34,772 nt of DNA from a virus. The stretch's first letter is position 1; each line of letters opens with the position of its first letter. The DNA lies in IMG/VR virus record IMGVR_UViG_3300025652_000242, positions 1 to 34,772 of that record, one strand, 5' to 3'. The notes under the pieces were generated by a model. That model saw only the letters and a program-made list of their open reading frames with translations. It made no database searches and was not told where the DNA came from. The translations under genes were made by a program, and so were the position numbers. Positions 7,941 to 15,690 of the stretch are shown here, one piece after another.

Positions 7941-9802
7941 TACCTTCTACCGTCAGGTTGGATATCTAGTCTTGTATATCCTAATCTCCACTTATAACCT
8001 GTTCTATTACCTACTGCAGCATCATCATCGCTTTGCAATCTTAATACAGCCTGTCTGCCTCTTGCCCTTACATGCACTTGGTCAGTATTGTTTGATATAT
8101 CTGTAGTTGCTTTTGTGGTTAAAGATTCGCTTGGTGCGTTTCTAGTTTTAAGCAACATATTAATTTGTGGAACACCTGTGCTTACATTAGTGCCATAAAA
8201 TTTTACATCAGGCATAATTCTTCTAATAAACGTAAAGTTATTGCCCTCTTGTAAATCAAAGTCTGAGCTTTCAATAAAGACACCATCCATAGGAGAACCG
8301 TCATCGTCATCACCATCTTCTTGGTTAAATATATAATTATTAGCTGTAGCTAATGGTTTGCCAAATACATTTTGGTCAACCCAAGCAGTTCTAACTAACT
8401 GACCTATAGACCAAACGCCTTCTAAATAGTTGTATATAACATACCTTGATATCTCTTCAGTGCCATCACTTTCTGCAGGATAGAACCACCACACTTCATT
8501 GAACTCTTTGTTTAATAGTGCGAATACTTTAAATGCTTGGCCTAAATCTAAATCTTCTTGTACATAACTTAATACACTACAAGGTAGTTTTTGAACTGCG
8601 CCGTTGTAAGAATAGAAACCATCATCACCCATCCAAAACACTCCATTAGGAGAGTTGATAGCTGCATTAGGTCCAATCATACCCGTGCCTTCATTAATTA
8701 AATTAACCGCAAAAGTTAATGGCGGTCCAACAAACTGCATACTGTACATAGAAGTATCAGTCCATATTAATGTTTCTTGTCTTGCTCTCAAGCCACCTCT
8801 TATTTCACTACCTGAAGATAGTCTTAAAGAACCTGCTGTATTTGTAGTTTTTGGCTCCCACTCAGTAATACTCTCTTGGTCTGAAAAAGCTATGTTCATA
8901 GGGTCAACAACGCCTGTTCTTGCACCACCTGATACTGGGTCTGCACCTAATACAATAACGTGTCTATCTGTATCACTAACTATTGTTTGTAATCCAACTG
9001 TAGGTGATAAGTTTGCTCCGGCAAGCGTAGTAATATTTACAGCTCTTGCTGCAGTGCCACCTGATTCATCCCAATAAAAAATACCGCCACCCCTAGGGTG
9101 TAATATTAAATCTTCACCAAAGTTATCCGATGACCATAATCTTAATTGGTTAGCAAAGCTTAAGCTTGTAGAAGCTCCATAAGCACCTTGACCCCAAGTA
9201 CCTGAACCAAATCCTGTAGATTGTATAAACACATCCAAACCTACAGTTAATTGATAAGCTGCATCAACTCCTGAGCCGCCATTTCCTGTATCACTACCAT
9301 TTGCTGTAGCCGTTGCTGTAAAGGTAAATGTATTTGCACTTGGTACTGATACGACCTGATATTCTTGATTTAAAACGGCTGCAGTAATATTGCCGCCAAG
9401 AGTTGTCGCACCGCTAAAAGTAACAAAGTCATTAACCACAACTCCGTGAGTAGAATCTGTTGCTGTAATAGTTGCAGAGCCGTTTGTCGCAGCAAAAGTT
9501 ACACCATTGGTTGTTGTTGCTCTTATAGGAGTTATGTCGTTTAAGCTTGTGCCTTCAAGTATGTATGCTTTTAAATGCGTGCCGATATATAAGTATTTAT
9601 TACCTTCTAATGATATCCATGGAAATAGGTTACGACATGTACCTAAAAATGATGTAGCGGTTTGTTTTGTCCAACCGCCTATTTTTTCTACAAAGCCTTT
9701 ACGAAACCTAACAAGAGAAGCATCAAACCAACCACCTGCATTAGTGTAACTGGTTCCTTCTCTGTCTATTCCTGCTTTAAATTGAAACTTTGCAAACGGC
9801 AT
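7940..9802 (-). CDS. large beta-rich tail protein, possible P22 gp10-like hub/stopper
   Basis: A 620-residue, mostly beta-strand protein. The N-terminus MPFAKFQFKAGIDREGTSYT, with GGWFDASLVRFRKGFVEKIGGW following, is characteristic of a large tail protein found in many marine podoviruses. An inserted Thr/Ala-rich Ig-like region lies at about residues 95-170. Strands ending in W/Y residues (VFWMGDDGFYSYNG, EVWWFYP) suggest blades of a beta-propeller, as in tail tubular protein B or P22 gp10 types, which seal the connector and form the tail nozzle. That comparison rests on memory of the family and gene order (adaptors upstream), not on an alignment. It is downstream of both adaptors and upstream of the internal-virion-like genes. 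Confidence 0.75.
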   Translation of the reverse strand: MPFAKFQFKAGIDREGTSYTNAGGWFDASLVRFRKGFVEKIGGWTKQTATSFLGTCRNLFPWISLEGNKYLYIGTHLKAYILEGTSLNDITPIRATTTNGVTFAATNGSATITATDSTHGVVVNDFVTFSGATTLGGNITAAVLNQEYQVVSVPSANTFTFTATATANGSDTGNGGSGVDAAYQLTVGLDVFIQSTGFGSGTWGQGAYGASTSLSFANQLRLWSSDNFGEDLILHPRGGGIFYWDESGGTAARAVNITTLAGANLSPTVGLQTIVSDTDRHVIVLGADPVSGGARTGVVDPMNIAFSDQESITEWEPKTTNTAGSLRLSSGSEIRGGLRARQETLIWTDTSMYSMQFVGPPLTFAVNLINEGTGMIGPNAAINSPNGVFWMGDDGFYSYNGAVQKLPCSVLSYVQEDLDLGQAFKVFALLNKEFNEVWWFYPAESDGTEEISRYVIYNYLEGVWSIGQLVRTAWVDQNVFGKPLATANNYIFNQEDGDDDDGSPMDGVFIESSDFDLQEGNNFTFIRRIMPDVKFYGTNVSTGVPQINMLLKTRNAPSESLTTKATTDISNNTDQVHVRARGRQAVLRLQSDDDAAVGNRTGYKWRLGYTRLDIQPDGRR

Positions 9803-9812
9803 GTTTCATCTT

Positions 9813-10241
9813 CTAAGCTATTCTTATAATAGCTGTGGCTGCTGCCTTAGCAGGAAATACAATAGTAAAATCACCTGCAGTAGAAGTTTTATCTCCACCA
9901 AAGTCAATGGTTGCTACTGATTTATCACTATTAGTATCGTTGTAAATCATACAGCCTCTAGCTGTAATCGTTGCTGTACTAAATGTTAAATCAGAAAAAT
10001 CCGTTACTGCAGTAGTACCAGTAGCTGACGGCGTTACATTAGTTAATGCAGCTCCGCCTGAAGTATAGTTAGTACCACTTGCTTGACCAGTTGTAGTAAA
10101 AGCAGTAGTAGTAGCACCTAAGGTAGCTGAACTTGTATATAAAGCCAGTTTAAAGCTGTTACCACTAGAATTAGTAAAGTTATGTGTTCCTGTCAAAAGC
10201 TCTACTTTAAAGCTTGTTGTAAGAGTAGATGTAATTGCCAT
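9813..10241 (-). CDS. Thr/Ser-rich beta structural protein
   Basis: A 142-residue protein very rich in Thr, Ser, Ala and Gly with alternating beta-strand patterns, starting MAITSTLTTSFKVELLTGTH. It contains FKLALYTSSATLG and a C-terminal FTIVFPAKAAATAIIRIA strand. Such 'FKLALYTSSATLG'-type proteins are common in marine phages, where they are usually annotated as hypothetical or structural. It lies two bases from the 99-residue gene and ten from the tail protein. I infer a minor virion or tail decoration protein. No enzyme motif is present. Confidence 0.7.
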   Translation of the reverse strand: MAITSTLTTSFKVELLTGTHNFTNSSGNSFKLALYTSSATLGATTTAFTTTGQASGTNYTSGGAALTNVTPSATGTTAVTDFSDLTFSTATITARGCMIYNDTNSDKSVATIDFGGDKTSTAGDFTIVFPAKAAATAIIRIA

Positions 10242-10242
10242 A

Positions 10243-10542
10243 TTAAATACCTTTTATTATTTTTGCTAAATCTTCGCTACCCCCACTAGATAAATCTTGT
10301 ATTAAGGTAGCCTTATAAGATTTTAAAGCATTTTTAATATATATCAAACATACTTGGTAAATTAAATCTTGGTAGGCTCTAGCCTGTGCTTTTACATGTT
10401 CTTCATTATCGTCTGAAAAACCAACTATTTTTTCTGTTAATTGCTTTGCCCAAAACTCAGGCGGATGGCCGCCAAACTTAGTTGTAGCCACTTCTACCAT
10501 GCCTAACTCAGGCACACCATCAGGTGTTATTTTGATTACCAT
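10243..10542 (-). CDS. conserved-looking small helical phage protein
   Basis: A 99-residue protein. The N-terminus is short beta (MVIKITPDGVPELGMVEVAT). It then has FGGHPPEFWAKQLTEKIVGF and a helical stretch with YQDLIYQVCLIYIKNALKS. I see no signal peptide or catalytic motif. It overlaps the 3' end of the upstream 243-residue gene by seven bases, so translation is probably coupled. The PPEFWA.....I segment is familiar from other marine phage proteins of unknown function, but I cannot name a family. Confidence 0.65.
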   Translation of the reverse strand: MVIKITPDGVPELGMVEVATTKFGGHPPEFWAKQLTEKIVGFSDDNEEHVKAQARAYQDLIYQVCLIYIKNALKSYKATLIQDLSSGGSEDLAKIIKGI

Positions 10543-11267
10543 TTATTTGGCTCCGGAGCTTTTAGGTGACTATCATACCTGTCTGCAATTTGCGGCAGTA
10601 TTTGTTTTTTTTGAACTTTAAGCTCGCTTATTTTTTTTACTTCTAATCCATCTTTACCCTGAACAGGCACATAAGGGTCTTTTAAACGATGATATCCATA
10701 CAGTCTTTGCTCGCCCGGTATGTTAGTGTCTAGCAATGAGCTACTAGATGCTACCTCAACTTGTATACCTTTTTCCATGCACTTTACTAGCCAAAACTCA
10801 ACGCAAGCTCTACCTGCTTCTGCAAAATATAGGTTGTTCTTGTATGTAAAGTCTATACCAAATAACTTAATATTAGCCACATCATTCCAGTAAGCAAATG
10901 CAACAGCATAAGCCACTGTATTGTTTAAATAATGACAATTGGTTTCTTTAACTATTTCTTGTACAGGATATTCAACAAGGTTTTTACACCTTGCATCGTT
11001 TTCACATGTATAGATAGGCTTGTTGTGATTTGTTAGTAGCTCTTTCATGCAGTCAGTTTGTCCGCCTGCATCTTGTGTATCAAGAAACCTACTTGGTGGG
11101 TCCATCATAAATACACGGTCATGAAATATTACTGAGGCTACAGCATTAATTGCCCACACCTCATCAAACTTTACGCTGTGTGATTTTGCTAGGTTGTAGT
11201 CAAACCAACTTTTGCCTAGACCGACAATAGCTACAGTTTTACCTTTTAGTTTTTTGATTGGTTTCAT
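10536..11267 (-). CDS. Rossmann-like protein, DUF115/MptE-like or sugar-processing (uncertain)
   Basis: A 243-residue protein. The N-terminus has a basic lead, then VAIVGLGKSWFDYN, a nucleotide-binding-type beta-Gly-alpha turn at about residues 11-24. KFDEVWAINAVASVIFHDRVFMMD follows, with the 'D.VWAIN....' strand pattern of DUF115/MptE-like proteins. Further strands are IKLFGIDFTY near 135-145 and GIQVEVASSSSLLD near 167-180. DUF115 proteins act in pterin or surface-glycan metabolism; phage versions have no assigned role. It sits between adaptor and tail genes, which is unusual for a soluble enzyme-like protein. The fold call is moderate and the function unknown. A glycosyltransferase-related fold is the alternative. 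Confidence 0.6.
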   Translation of the reverse strand: MKPIKKLKGKTVAIVGLGKSWFDYNLAKSHSVKFDEVWAINAVASVIFHDRVFMMDPPSRFLDTQDAGGQTDCMKELLTNHNKPIYTCENDARCKNLVEYPVQEIVKETNCHYLNNTVAYAVAFAYWNDVANIKLFGIDFTYKNNLYFAEAGRACVEFWLVKCMEKGIQVEVASSSSLLDTNIPGEQRLYGYHRLKDPYVPVQGKDGLEVKKISELKVQKKQILPQIADRYDSHLKAPEPNKW

Positions 11268-11289
11268 ATTATCTCTCCTTAACTGAAAC

Positions 11290-11937
11290 TTATGTTACAT
11301 TTGTTCTTAGCGAATCATACCTCATTTCATCCCTAGTATCTCTTCCTTCACCTAGGTTCTTTAATCTTAGTAAACTTTCTTTAAATCTTGCTTCATATAA
11401 ACCAATATCGTTTGGGTCTAGTTTTAAAAATACTGCACCCTCTAATAAACAACCGTATAGCAGGGTGTCAGGTGCATCTGTAGATAAATATGTGGTTCCT
11501 GAGTCTCCGCCTGCTGTCAATGATGCAGGCTGTGCTAAATAATGCAACTCCATAGAATAGTTTGTGTCAGGAACAGGTGCTATTTCAAAACTTGTTTGGT
11601 CAAATATAGCGTAATATCTTGGCTTGCCTCTTGTTGTAGTGTCGGTAACAAATTCTTTTATGAAAGAATTATGTTTCAAATCTAAGTAATCATAATTGTT
11701 TGAGCTTATTACAGCCAAAGAAAATGGTGCTAAAAAGTCTGATGGTGTTGTTAAAAATCTATTGTCCTGTGAGACATTGCCCTGCACATTTTTTCTTTGG
11801 TCAGGTATTTGGACTGATTTAAGTATTCTTTCTTCTGCTTGTAAAATTATAGTGTTTAAATTATTAACAAAAGTAGTCTCATCAGACTCTAAGTAATCTT
11901 GTATCGTAGTTTTGAGTGTAGCTAATGTAAAACTCAT
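11290..11937 (-). CDS. adaptor / tail tubular protein A-like
   Basis: A 215-residue protein. The first 45 residues form helices with the pattern TTIQDYLESDETTFVNNLNTIILQAEERI, common in neck adaptors. A beta region with PSDFLAPFSLAV, RGKPRYYAIFDQTSFEIAPVPD and YLAQPASLTAGG follows. It ends in helices (LLYGCLLEGAVFLKLD...ARFKESLLRLKN). This helix-beta-helix order with 'P..RYYAI....I.P.P' is typical of tail tubular protein A and head-tail connector proteins of podoviruses. Its start overlaps the stop of the zinc-ribbon gene. Together with the 231-residue protein at 12251-12946 it gives two adaptor-like genes in a row. Confidence 0.72.
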   Translation of the reverse strand: MSFTLATLKTTIQDYLESDETTFVNNLNTIILQAEERILKSVQIPDQRKNVQGNVSQDNRFLTTPSDFLAPFSLAVISSNNYDYLDLKHNSFIKEFVTDTTTRGKPRYYAIFDQTSFEIAPVPDTNYSMELHYLAQPASLTAGGDSGTTYLSTDAPDTLLYGCLLEGAVFLKLDPNDIGLYEARFKESLLRLKNLGEGRDTRDEMRYDSLRTNVT

Positions 11938-12251
11938 GATGTTGTTATTGTAACTGTACCTAAAGCACTTGTCATGCTGTCAGGAATAGTTAATTTTTTT
12001 CCTATAATGCCTAAGTCGTAATTGGTATACACAATAAAACTTGTTGGAGAAACACTTGTGTCAGGCCTTGGCTCTCTAACCGCCTGTGGGTCTACTACAT
12101 TTTTTACTGGTTCTAATTGTGGGTGTTTGGATTCATAGCACTCAGGACATGTTTTTAAACCGTTCCATTCTTTGCGTAGCTCTCTAAGGCCATATCTAAA
12201 GCCACATCTATCGCAAATTGCGTAAGCGTTTTTGTTAGATGCAAAAGCCAT
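11934..12251 (-). CDS. zinc-ribbon phage protein
   Basis: A 105-residue protein. An N-terminal zinc ribbon uses C13-x2-C16 (CDRCGF) and C35-x2-C38 (CPECYE), with WNGLKTCPEC giving the knuckle. The C-terminal half is hydrophilic then beta-rich (SFIVYTNYDLGIIGKKLTIP). Small ribbon proteins of this kind are regularly found between adaptor genes in marine phages, which suggests a structural or assembly role rather than gene regulation; that is from memory of gene order. It overlaps both neighbours by one to four bases. Confidence 0.72.
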   Translation of the reverse strand: MAFASNKNAYAICDRCGFRYGLRELRKEWNGLKTCPECYESKHPQLEPVKNVVDPQAVREPRPDTSVSPTSFIVYTNYDLGIIGKKLTIPDSMTSALGTVTITTS

Positions 12252-12946
12252 TATGCAATGTTATAGCTTGATATGTCAGGTGTTATGCTGAAAGATGCTC
12301 TGTCTTCATCTGTGTCTAAAGCTCTTTGGAACTCTTCTTCATATATCTGTTTCAGCAATCCAGTTCTATCAGGACTCTTTTTAATTGATATATAGTAAGC
12401 AAGACCTGCTGCTAGGCATGGATAAAACCTAAATGGTAGCTGTAATGTATTAGTAGCTGCATCTACATCATCCATTCTTGTAAGCACGTTTAAGTGTACT
12501 GTGTATGTGCTGCTTGCATCCGGGGTTGGATATACACTTATTGTTGGTGATATTTGTTTATCAACAAAAAACTGTAAAGGTGTGCCTGTTGTAGATTTGT
12601 TAGGTACGGCTGAGTAATCACTTCTTGATAACCTAGTCATCTGTATATCTGAGTTTTCAGAATTTACAGTTTGTCTCATAAAAGCATCTAGCACATCAAT
12701 TGCTGCAGTGCTGTTTGTTGAGTCAACATTATAAGATGTTGTACCTGCAACCATAGCTATTGTTTTTTCTTGTATAGTCCATTGATTAAGACCACGATTT
12801 GCCCATTCAGCTAACAATAAATTTAAACTTCTTCTAGCTGTTTTAAGGTCGTAAGCAGTTCTTAGCTCTAATCCACATCTTTCAAATGCTTCTTCAATGT
12901 AATCAGCTACATCTAATTCAAAGTTTTTTGAGCCTGATACTGCCAT
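12251..12946 (-). CDS. head-to-tail adaptor, P22 gp4-like
   Basis: A 231-residue protein. The N-terminal helices DVADYIEEAFERCGLELRTA and TARRSLNLLLAEWANRGLNQW match the pattern of P22 gp4-type tail accessory factors, where 'EEA..R.G......-...ARRSLN.LL..W...G...W' is highly recurrent. A beta sandwich follows (TTSYNVDS...ISPTISVYPTPD), then helices (LPFRFYPCLAAGLAYYISIK). The product should bind the portal ring and start tail assembly. It is followed by the zinc ribbon and a second adaptor. I rate the family call as good although I could not align it. Confidence 0.8.
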   Translation of the reverse strand: MAVSGSKNFELDVADYIEEAFERCGLELRTAYDLKTARRSLNLLLAEWANRGLNQWTIQEKTIAMVAGTTSYNVDSTNSTAAIDVLDAFMRQTVNSENSDIQMTRLSRSDYSAVPNKSTTGTPLQFFVDKQISPTISVYPTPDASSTYTVHLNVLTRMDDVDAATNTLQLPFRFYPCLAAGLAYYISIKKSPDRTGLLKQIYEEEFQRALDTDEDRASFSITPDISSYNIA

Positions 12947-12949
12947 AAT

Positions 12950-13189
12950 TTACTTCTTAAGTTTTCCGCCTCTACCAAGTTTTTTAACGCCTGCTTTACC
13001 GCCCATACGCATTTTTTTAACGCCTGCTTTACCGCCACCCATCATTTTAACAACACCTGATTTTGGCATAGCTCCACCGCCTGCCATTTTAACAACACTG
13101 CTATCTTTCATGGATTTAGCTAATTCAGACTTATCTGAGTTTGATAAGCTGCCTACTAATTTTTTTAAACCTTTTAATGATTTTGCCAT
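12950..13189 (-). CDS. small basic Gly/Lys repeat protein
   Basis: A 79-residue protein. The first 35 residues are helical with Lys and Ser (LKGLKKLVGSLSNSDKSELA). The rest is a Gly/Lys/Met repeat tract with GGGKAGVKKM and GGKAGVKKLG copies. The DNA shows the same duplication: a perfect 23-base direct repeat at 12981-13003 and 13014-13036. The very high positive charge and low complexity suggest nucleic-acid binding or a packaged virion peptide. It starts at an ATG overlapping the upstream stop. No family is recognised. Confidence 0.6.
   Translation of the reverse strand: MAKSLKGLKKLVGSLSNSDKSELAKSMKDSSVVKMAGGGAMPKSGVVKMMGGGKAGVKKMRMGGKAGVKKLGRGGKLKK
12981..13036. repeat. 23-base direct repeat (period 33) inside a basic-protein gene
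   Basis: Two identical 23-base copies at 12981-13003 and 13014-13036 are separated by ten bases. They encode the repeated GGKAGVKK segment of the 79-residue basic protein. This looks like a recent in-frame duplication of 11 codons. Confidence 0.85.
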
Positions 13190-13683
13190 TATTTACTCCT
13201 TCTATTTAAAATATTTTGGAAATCTTCTACATTCCAATTATTATAATAACCTATTTTTTGCAATCTTTCAGACGCTTTGTTTAATTCATCTAATCTTTGC
13301 ATAAAGACCATATTATAGCTTTCTTCAAAATGCGGCTCAAAGTGTTCTTGCTCTACCACTTCTTTAGCTTCATGGTCTTGATGAAAGCCCATTACCCATA
13401 GGTTATGCTCTTTTAGATAAGAGTTTAACATCAATATTCTGCTATCAAAATGAAAAGCATCAACATCCATGTTTAAATCACAATATATGACAACATCCTT
13501 ATCTTTAGGAAAATCTTTGCTTATATCAATTAAATCTGTCCAGTAAATACACTTAGACAAAACTACGTTTGCTTTTTCTGTTTCCCACGTTTTTTTAGCA
13601 AAAGGACATACAGGGTCTTCGGTTTCTAAAACCTCTTTAGACCAATCTCTTATTTCTTCTTGAATAGAAGCTTGCGTAATCAT
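13189..13683 (-). CDS. phage protein of unknown function with CPFAKK motif
   Basis: A 164-residue soluble protein. Near residues 25-33 it has DPVCPFAKKTWE, followed by VVIYCDLNMDVDAF and a hydrophobic NLWVMGFHQDHE strand. The middle is acidic and His-rich (HQDHEAKEVVEQEHFEPHFEE), which could bind metal. The C-terminus is helical (MQRLDELNKASERLQKIG). The 'CPFA' motif recalls DUF1415-type proteins, but I cannot confirm that. It sits inside the cluster of small basic genes yet is itself acidic. The function is unknown. Confidence 0.65.
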   Translation of the reverse strand: MITQASIQEEIRDWSKEVLETEDPVCPFAKKTWETEKANVVLSKCIYWTDLIDISKDFPKDKDVVIYCDLNMDVDAFHFDSRILMLNSYLKEHNLWVMGFHQDHEAKEVVEQEHFEPHFEESYNMVFMQRLDELNKASERLQKIGYYNNWNVEDFQNILNRRSK

Positions 13684-13925
13684 TTTGCAAATGTTTTTAC
13701 ATTGGTTGGCTTGCCGCCAACTCCTTGTTTTTTTGACCTTTTTCTACTTACTGCTGATTTTTTTTCTGACTTAGACATTCTATTAGCAACGGCCTTGGGT
13801 ACGCATTTAGGATATTTTCTTTTAGAGCCTTTGGCTTTTTTTCTACCACAACTCTCATAGCCACCACCTTTTTTTGGCGAACCTATATCGACCCACTCTT
13901 CTTTAAACCACTTACCTAAACCCAT
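13680..13925 (-). CDS. small basic protein, DUF5872-like
   Basis: An 81-residue very basic protein. It begins with WFKEEWVDIGSPKKGGGYESCGRKKA and continues with KYPKCVPKAVANRMSKSEKKSAV, then GGKPTNVKTF. The 'W..E.WVDI...K.GGGY..CGR...YPKCVP.......' pattern matches the family I remember as DUF5872, seen in phages and large DNA viruses. Four-base overlap with the next gene and an adjoining basic gene upstream indicate one transcript. The two Cys could form a metal or disulfide site. The biochemical role is unknown; nucleic-acid binding in the virion is plausible. Confidence 0.7.
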   Translation of the reverse strand: MGLGKWFKEEWVDIGSPKKGGGYESCGRKKAKGSKRKYPKCVPKAVANRMSKSEKKSAVSRKRSKKQGVGGKPTNVKTFAK

Positions 13926-14197
13926 TACCTGCCACGCATTTTCGTTGTTTTTCTACGAGGTTCCATTACAGCTCCACAGCCACGAGCAATAAAACCGTTA
14001 TTACCTTTTTCAATAATACCACCTGTTGCAGCTTTTTTAGCTCCTGAATATTTACCACCTCTTTTCTTGTATGTTTTTACAAGCCATGAGTTTGCATAAG
14101 CAGACGGGTACACATCAAATTTTCTTTTTGCTTCTGATTTTACTCGGCTATATAAACTTTTATTCGTTACATTACTTGGTACGCTTGATTTTGCCAT
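13925..14197 (-). CDS. small basic phage protein (start chosen at ATG 14197)
   Basis: A 90-residue basic protein beginning MAKSSVPSNVTNKSLYSRVK. It continues with KRKFDVYPSAYANSWLVKTYKKRGG and ends in an Arg/Lys tail. The 'YPSAYAN.WLV..YKKRGG.Y' segment is common in marine phage small proteins of unknown function. I chose the ATG at 14197, which overlaps the preceding stop as TAATG and has AGGTGG eight bases upstream; a GTG four codons earlier would lack this. The gene is sandwiched between two other basic genes. Confidence 0.7.
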   Translation of the reverse strand: MAKSSVPSNVTNKSLYSRVKSEAKRKFDVYPSAYANSWLVKTYKKRGGKYSGAKKAATGGIIEKGNNGFIARGCGAVMEPRRKTTKMRGR

Positions 14198-14505
14198 TAG
14201 CACTTCCACCTTTTTCTTGCTTGCCTAATTCTTGAATTAGGGTCATTTCTAGTTTTAGCAGAGCTACGCTTTAATTGTCCAAGCGACCTTGCACAATAAG
14301 ACTTGCGTCTTTTTGCGGCTTTGCTACCTTTTTTAACTTTGCCTGTTACGGCTGTTTTGAGTTTTGACCCGGGATTAGCTTTTCTATAAGCTTTAACACC
14401 CTTTTTGGTCATGCCTGCACCGGACTTGGTAGGGCGGTAATTACCGCCCTTTCCAGTCGTTTTTTTTATAGGCTTGGCTTTTTTTCTTGGCTTTTTAGCT
14501 GCCAT
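14197..14505 (-). CDS. small highly basic phage protein
   Basis: A 102-residue protein with Lys/Arg throughout: MAAKKPRKKAKPIKKTTGKG at the N-terminus, then GAGMTKKGVKAYRKANPGSKL, TAVTGKVKKGSKAAKRRKSYC and a C-terminal DPNSRIRQARKRWKC. The N-terminal Lys/Pro/Ala tail resembles histone H1-like tails. The central motif 'G.GM...G...YR..NPGS.LK..VTGKV' is widespread in phages as a domain of unknown function. Together with the two following genes it forms a compact cluster of basic proteins between decoration and adaptor genes. I infer DNA binding or packaging into the virion. Confidence 0.7.
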   Translation of the reverse strand: MAAKKPRKKAKPIKKTTGKGGNYRPTKSGAGMTKKGVKAYRKANPGSKLKTAVTGKVKKGSKAAKRRKSYCARSLGQLKRSSAKTRNDPNSRIRQARKRWKC

Positions 14506-14513
14506 TACAAATT

Positions 14514-14921
14514 TTAACCGTAGTTTTTAATTAGCGTAAGAACTATGACATAGGTATCACCACTGGTATGACCTGTTGTGGTTAAAGCTATATCACCTGT
14601 TTTTCCACTAGCTGCAGCAGTATTTAGAATACCGCCAAACTCAGTAAAATCTTCCGAGTCTGCATAGTCAGAATTTAAGTCCCAACATACAGTATTGGTA
14701 TCGGCAACCCATAATAGTCTTGCACTCATACCAAAAGTAGAATAAACAATTTTTGCAAGCTTTACGCCTGTACAAGCCTGTCCATTACTACTTGAGCTTA
14801 AAGCACTTACATCTACTTTCGTTACCGCAGATTCTCCTGTGCCATCAGAAGTATTTGTAAGTTGAATTACAGCCAGTCTTTCACCATCCACTATTGTTGT
14901 TGATGTTACTGCGTCTGCCAT
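14514..14921 (-). CDS. small beta-rich structural protein
   Basis: A 135-residue Ser/Thr/Asp-rich protein with alternating beta patterns, starting MADAVTSTTIVDGERLAVIQ and ending GDTYVIVLTLIKNYG. It has two tryptophan-containing strands (ARLLWVADTNTVCWDL). It is ten bases from the upstream 206-residue gene and nine from the basic-protein genes. Composition and location right after the capsid region suggest a capsid decoration or head-completion protein. I recognise no named family. There is no signal peptide. Confidence 0.68.
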   Translation of the reverse strand: MADAVTSTTIVDGERLAVIQLTNTSDGTGESAVTKVDVSALSSSSNGQACTGVKLAKIVYSTFGMSARLLWVADTNTVCWDLNSDYADSEDFTEFGGILNTAAASGKTGDIALTTTGHTSGDTYVIVLTLIKNYG

Positions 14922-14931
14922 AATTTACTCC

Positions 14932-15552
14932 TTATGATGCGATATCGTAGCCAGTTATCTCAATTAAGAAACGACCTGCTGTATAAGCTGCATGACCTGT
15001 ACCTTGGCCTACAAGATATAAGTATTGGTCTGCTGCAATGTCTCCACCTGCTACCATAGTACCTGCTGAAGCTGCACCTGCATTTATAATTTGTGTTTCT
15101 GTTAAATCACCAATAGCTGTGTCATTAACACCTGTGCCTTCAGTAGCAGAATATAAATCTATATCTGTACCACCGCCTGCAGGGGTTTCTAAACAAGTCA
15201 TCGTAACTCCAAAAACAGTTCCTTGGTTTACAGTAGTCACCTGACCAATGTAAGCAACGCCTGAACCATCTTTACCAATAATATCGCCTGCAGTACCACC
15301 ATCTCTTAAACCTGTTAAATCAATCATAATTTTTGTTTTAACAATGTTTACGTTGGTATCGGTATCACTTTTTAGACGTTCTACCTGAGTAACATATACT
15401 GCTGCTGTGCCTTCTATACCCGCACCGCCAACAGCTTCTGCTGACATTTTATTGCCACTTGTGATTGTAACTACGCCAGTCGTAGCGTTTTTTGAAATAG
15501 TCTCAAAACCATTTTCGGACCTTACCGGACCGCTAAATGTTGTATTTGCCAT
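14932..15552 (-). CDS. putative capsid decoration protein
   Basis: A 206-residue Gly/Thr/Ala-rich beta protein with the N-terminus MANTTFSGPVRSENGFETIS. The 'TFSGPVRS..GF' start is frequent in marine phage proteins encoded just after the major capsid protein, and these are generally regarded as structural. The remainder is beta-rich (VAYIGQVTTVNQGTVFGVTM) and ends GRFLIEITGYDIAS. It has a strong ribosome site (AGGAGG, six bases before ATG). It is the first gene after the terminator at 15661-15690, so its expression must come from read-through or a new start in the gap. Confidence 0.72.
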   Translation of the reverse strand: MANTTFSGPVRSENGFETISKNATTGVVTITSGNKMSAEAVGGAGIEGTAAVYVTQVERLKSDTDTNVNIVKTKIMIDLTGLRDGGTAGDIIGKDGSGVAYIGQVTTVNQGTVFGVTMTCLETPAGGGTDIDLYSATEGTGVNDTAIGDLTETQIINAGAASAGTMVAGGDIAADQYLYLVGQGTGHAAYTAGRFLIEITGYDIAS

Positions 15553-15573
15553 AATTTCCTCCTAAGGAAATAA

Positions 15574-15615
15574 GTTTTACCATCTTGGCTTGTCTGCTAG
15601 GTCAGTTGGTAAAAC
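15574..15615 (-). promoter_or_regulatory. 9-bp-stem hairpin in the leader of the decoration gene
   Basis: Perfect inverted arms GTTTTACCA and TGGTAAAAC (minus strand) flank 24 bases. The structure ends 22 bases before the ATG of the 206-residue protein and just ahead of its AGGAGG ribosome site. It could stabilise a 5' end or mark an RNA processing site for the highly expressed downstream structural gene. No run of T follows, so it is not an intrinsic terminator. Confidence 0.5.
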
Positions 15616-15660
15616 AAGTTAATTAATCCTAGTCCTCTGATTGTATATTAGTTTAAACAA

Positions 15661-15690
15661 TAAAAAAAGGGAGCCGAAGCTCCCCTTATT
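15661..15690 (-). terminator. intrinsic terminator after the major capsid gene
   Basis: On the minus strand AAGGGGAGC pairs with GCTCCCTT around a TTCG tetraloop, and seven T follow. The stem is nine pairs including one G-T. It starts about 15 bases after the stop codon of the major capsid gene. This is a textbook rho-independent terminator and would end or attenuate the packaging-capsid transcript, separating it from the tail genes. Confidence 0.9.

Noticed and set aside
12981-13036. CRISPR-like repeat
   Set aside because: Only two copies are present, with a ten-base spacer, and they encode a repeated protein segment, so it is a coding duplication.
15574-15615. tRNA-like sequence in the gap after the capsid gene
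   Set aside because: A GTCAGTTGGTAAAAC stretch recalls a tRNA D-arm, but there is no anticodon arm, T-arm or acceptor pairing. It is explained by the nine-pair hairpin.
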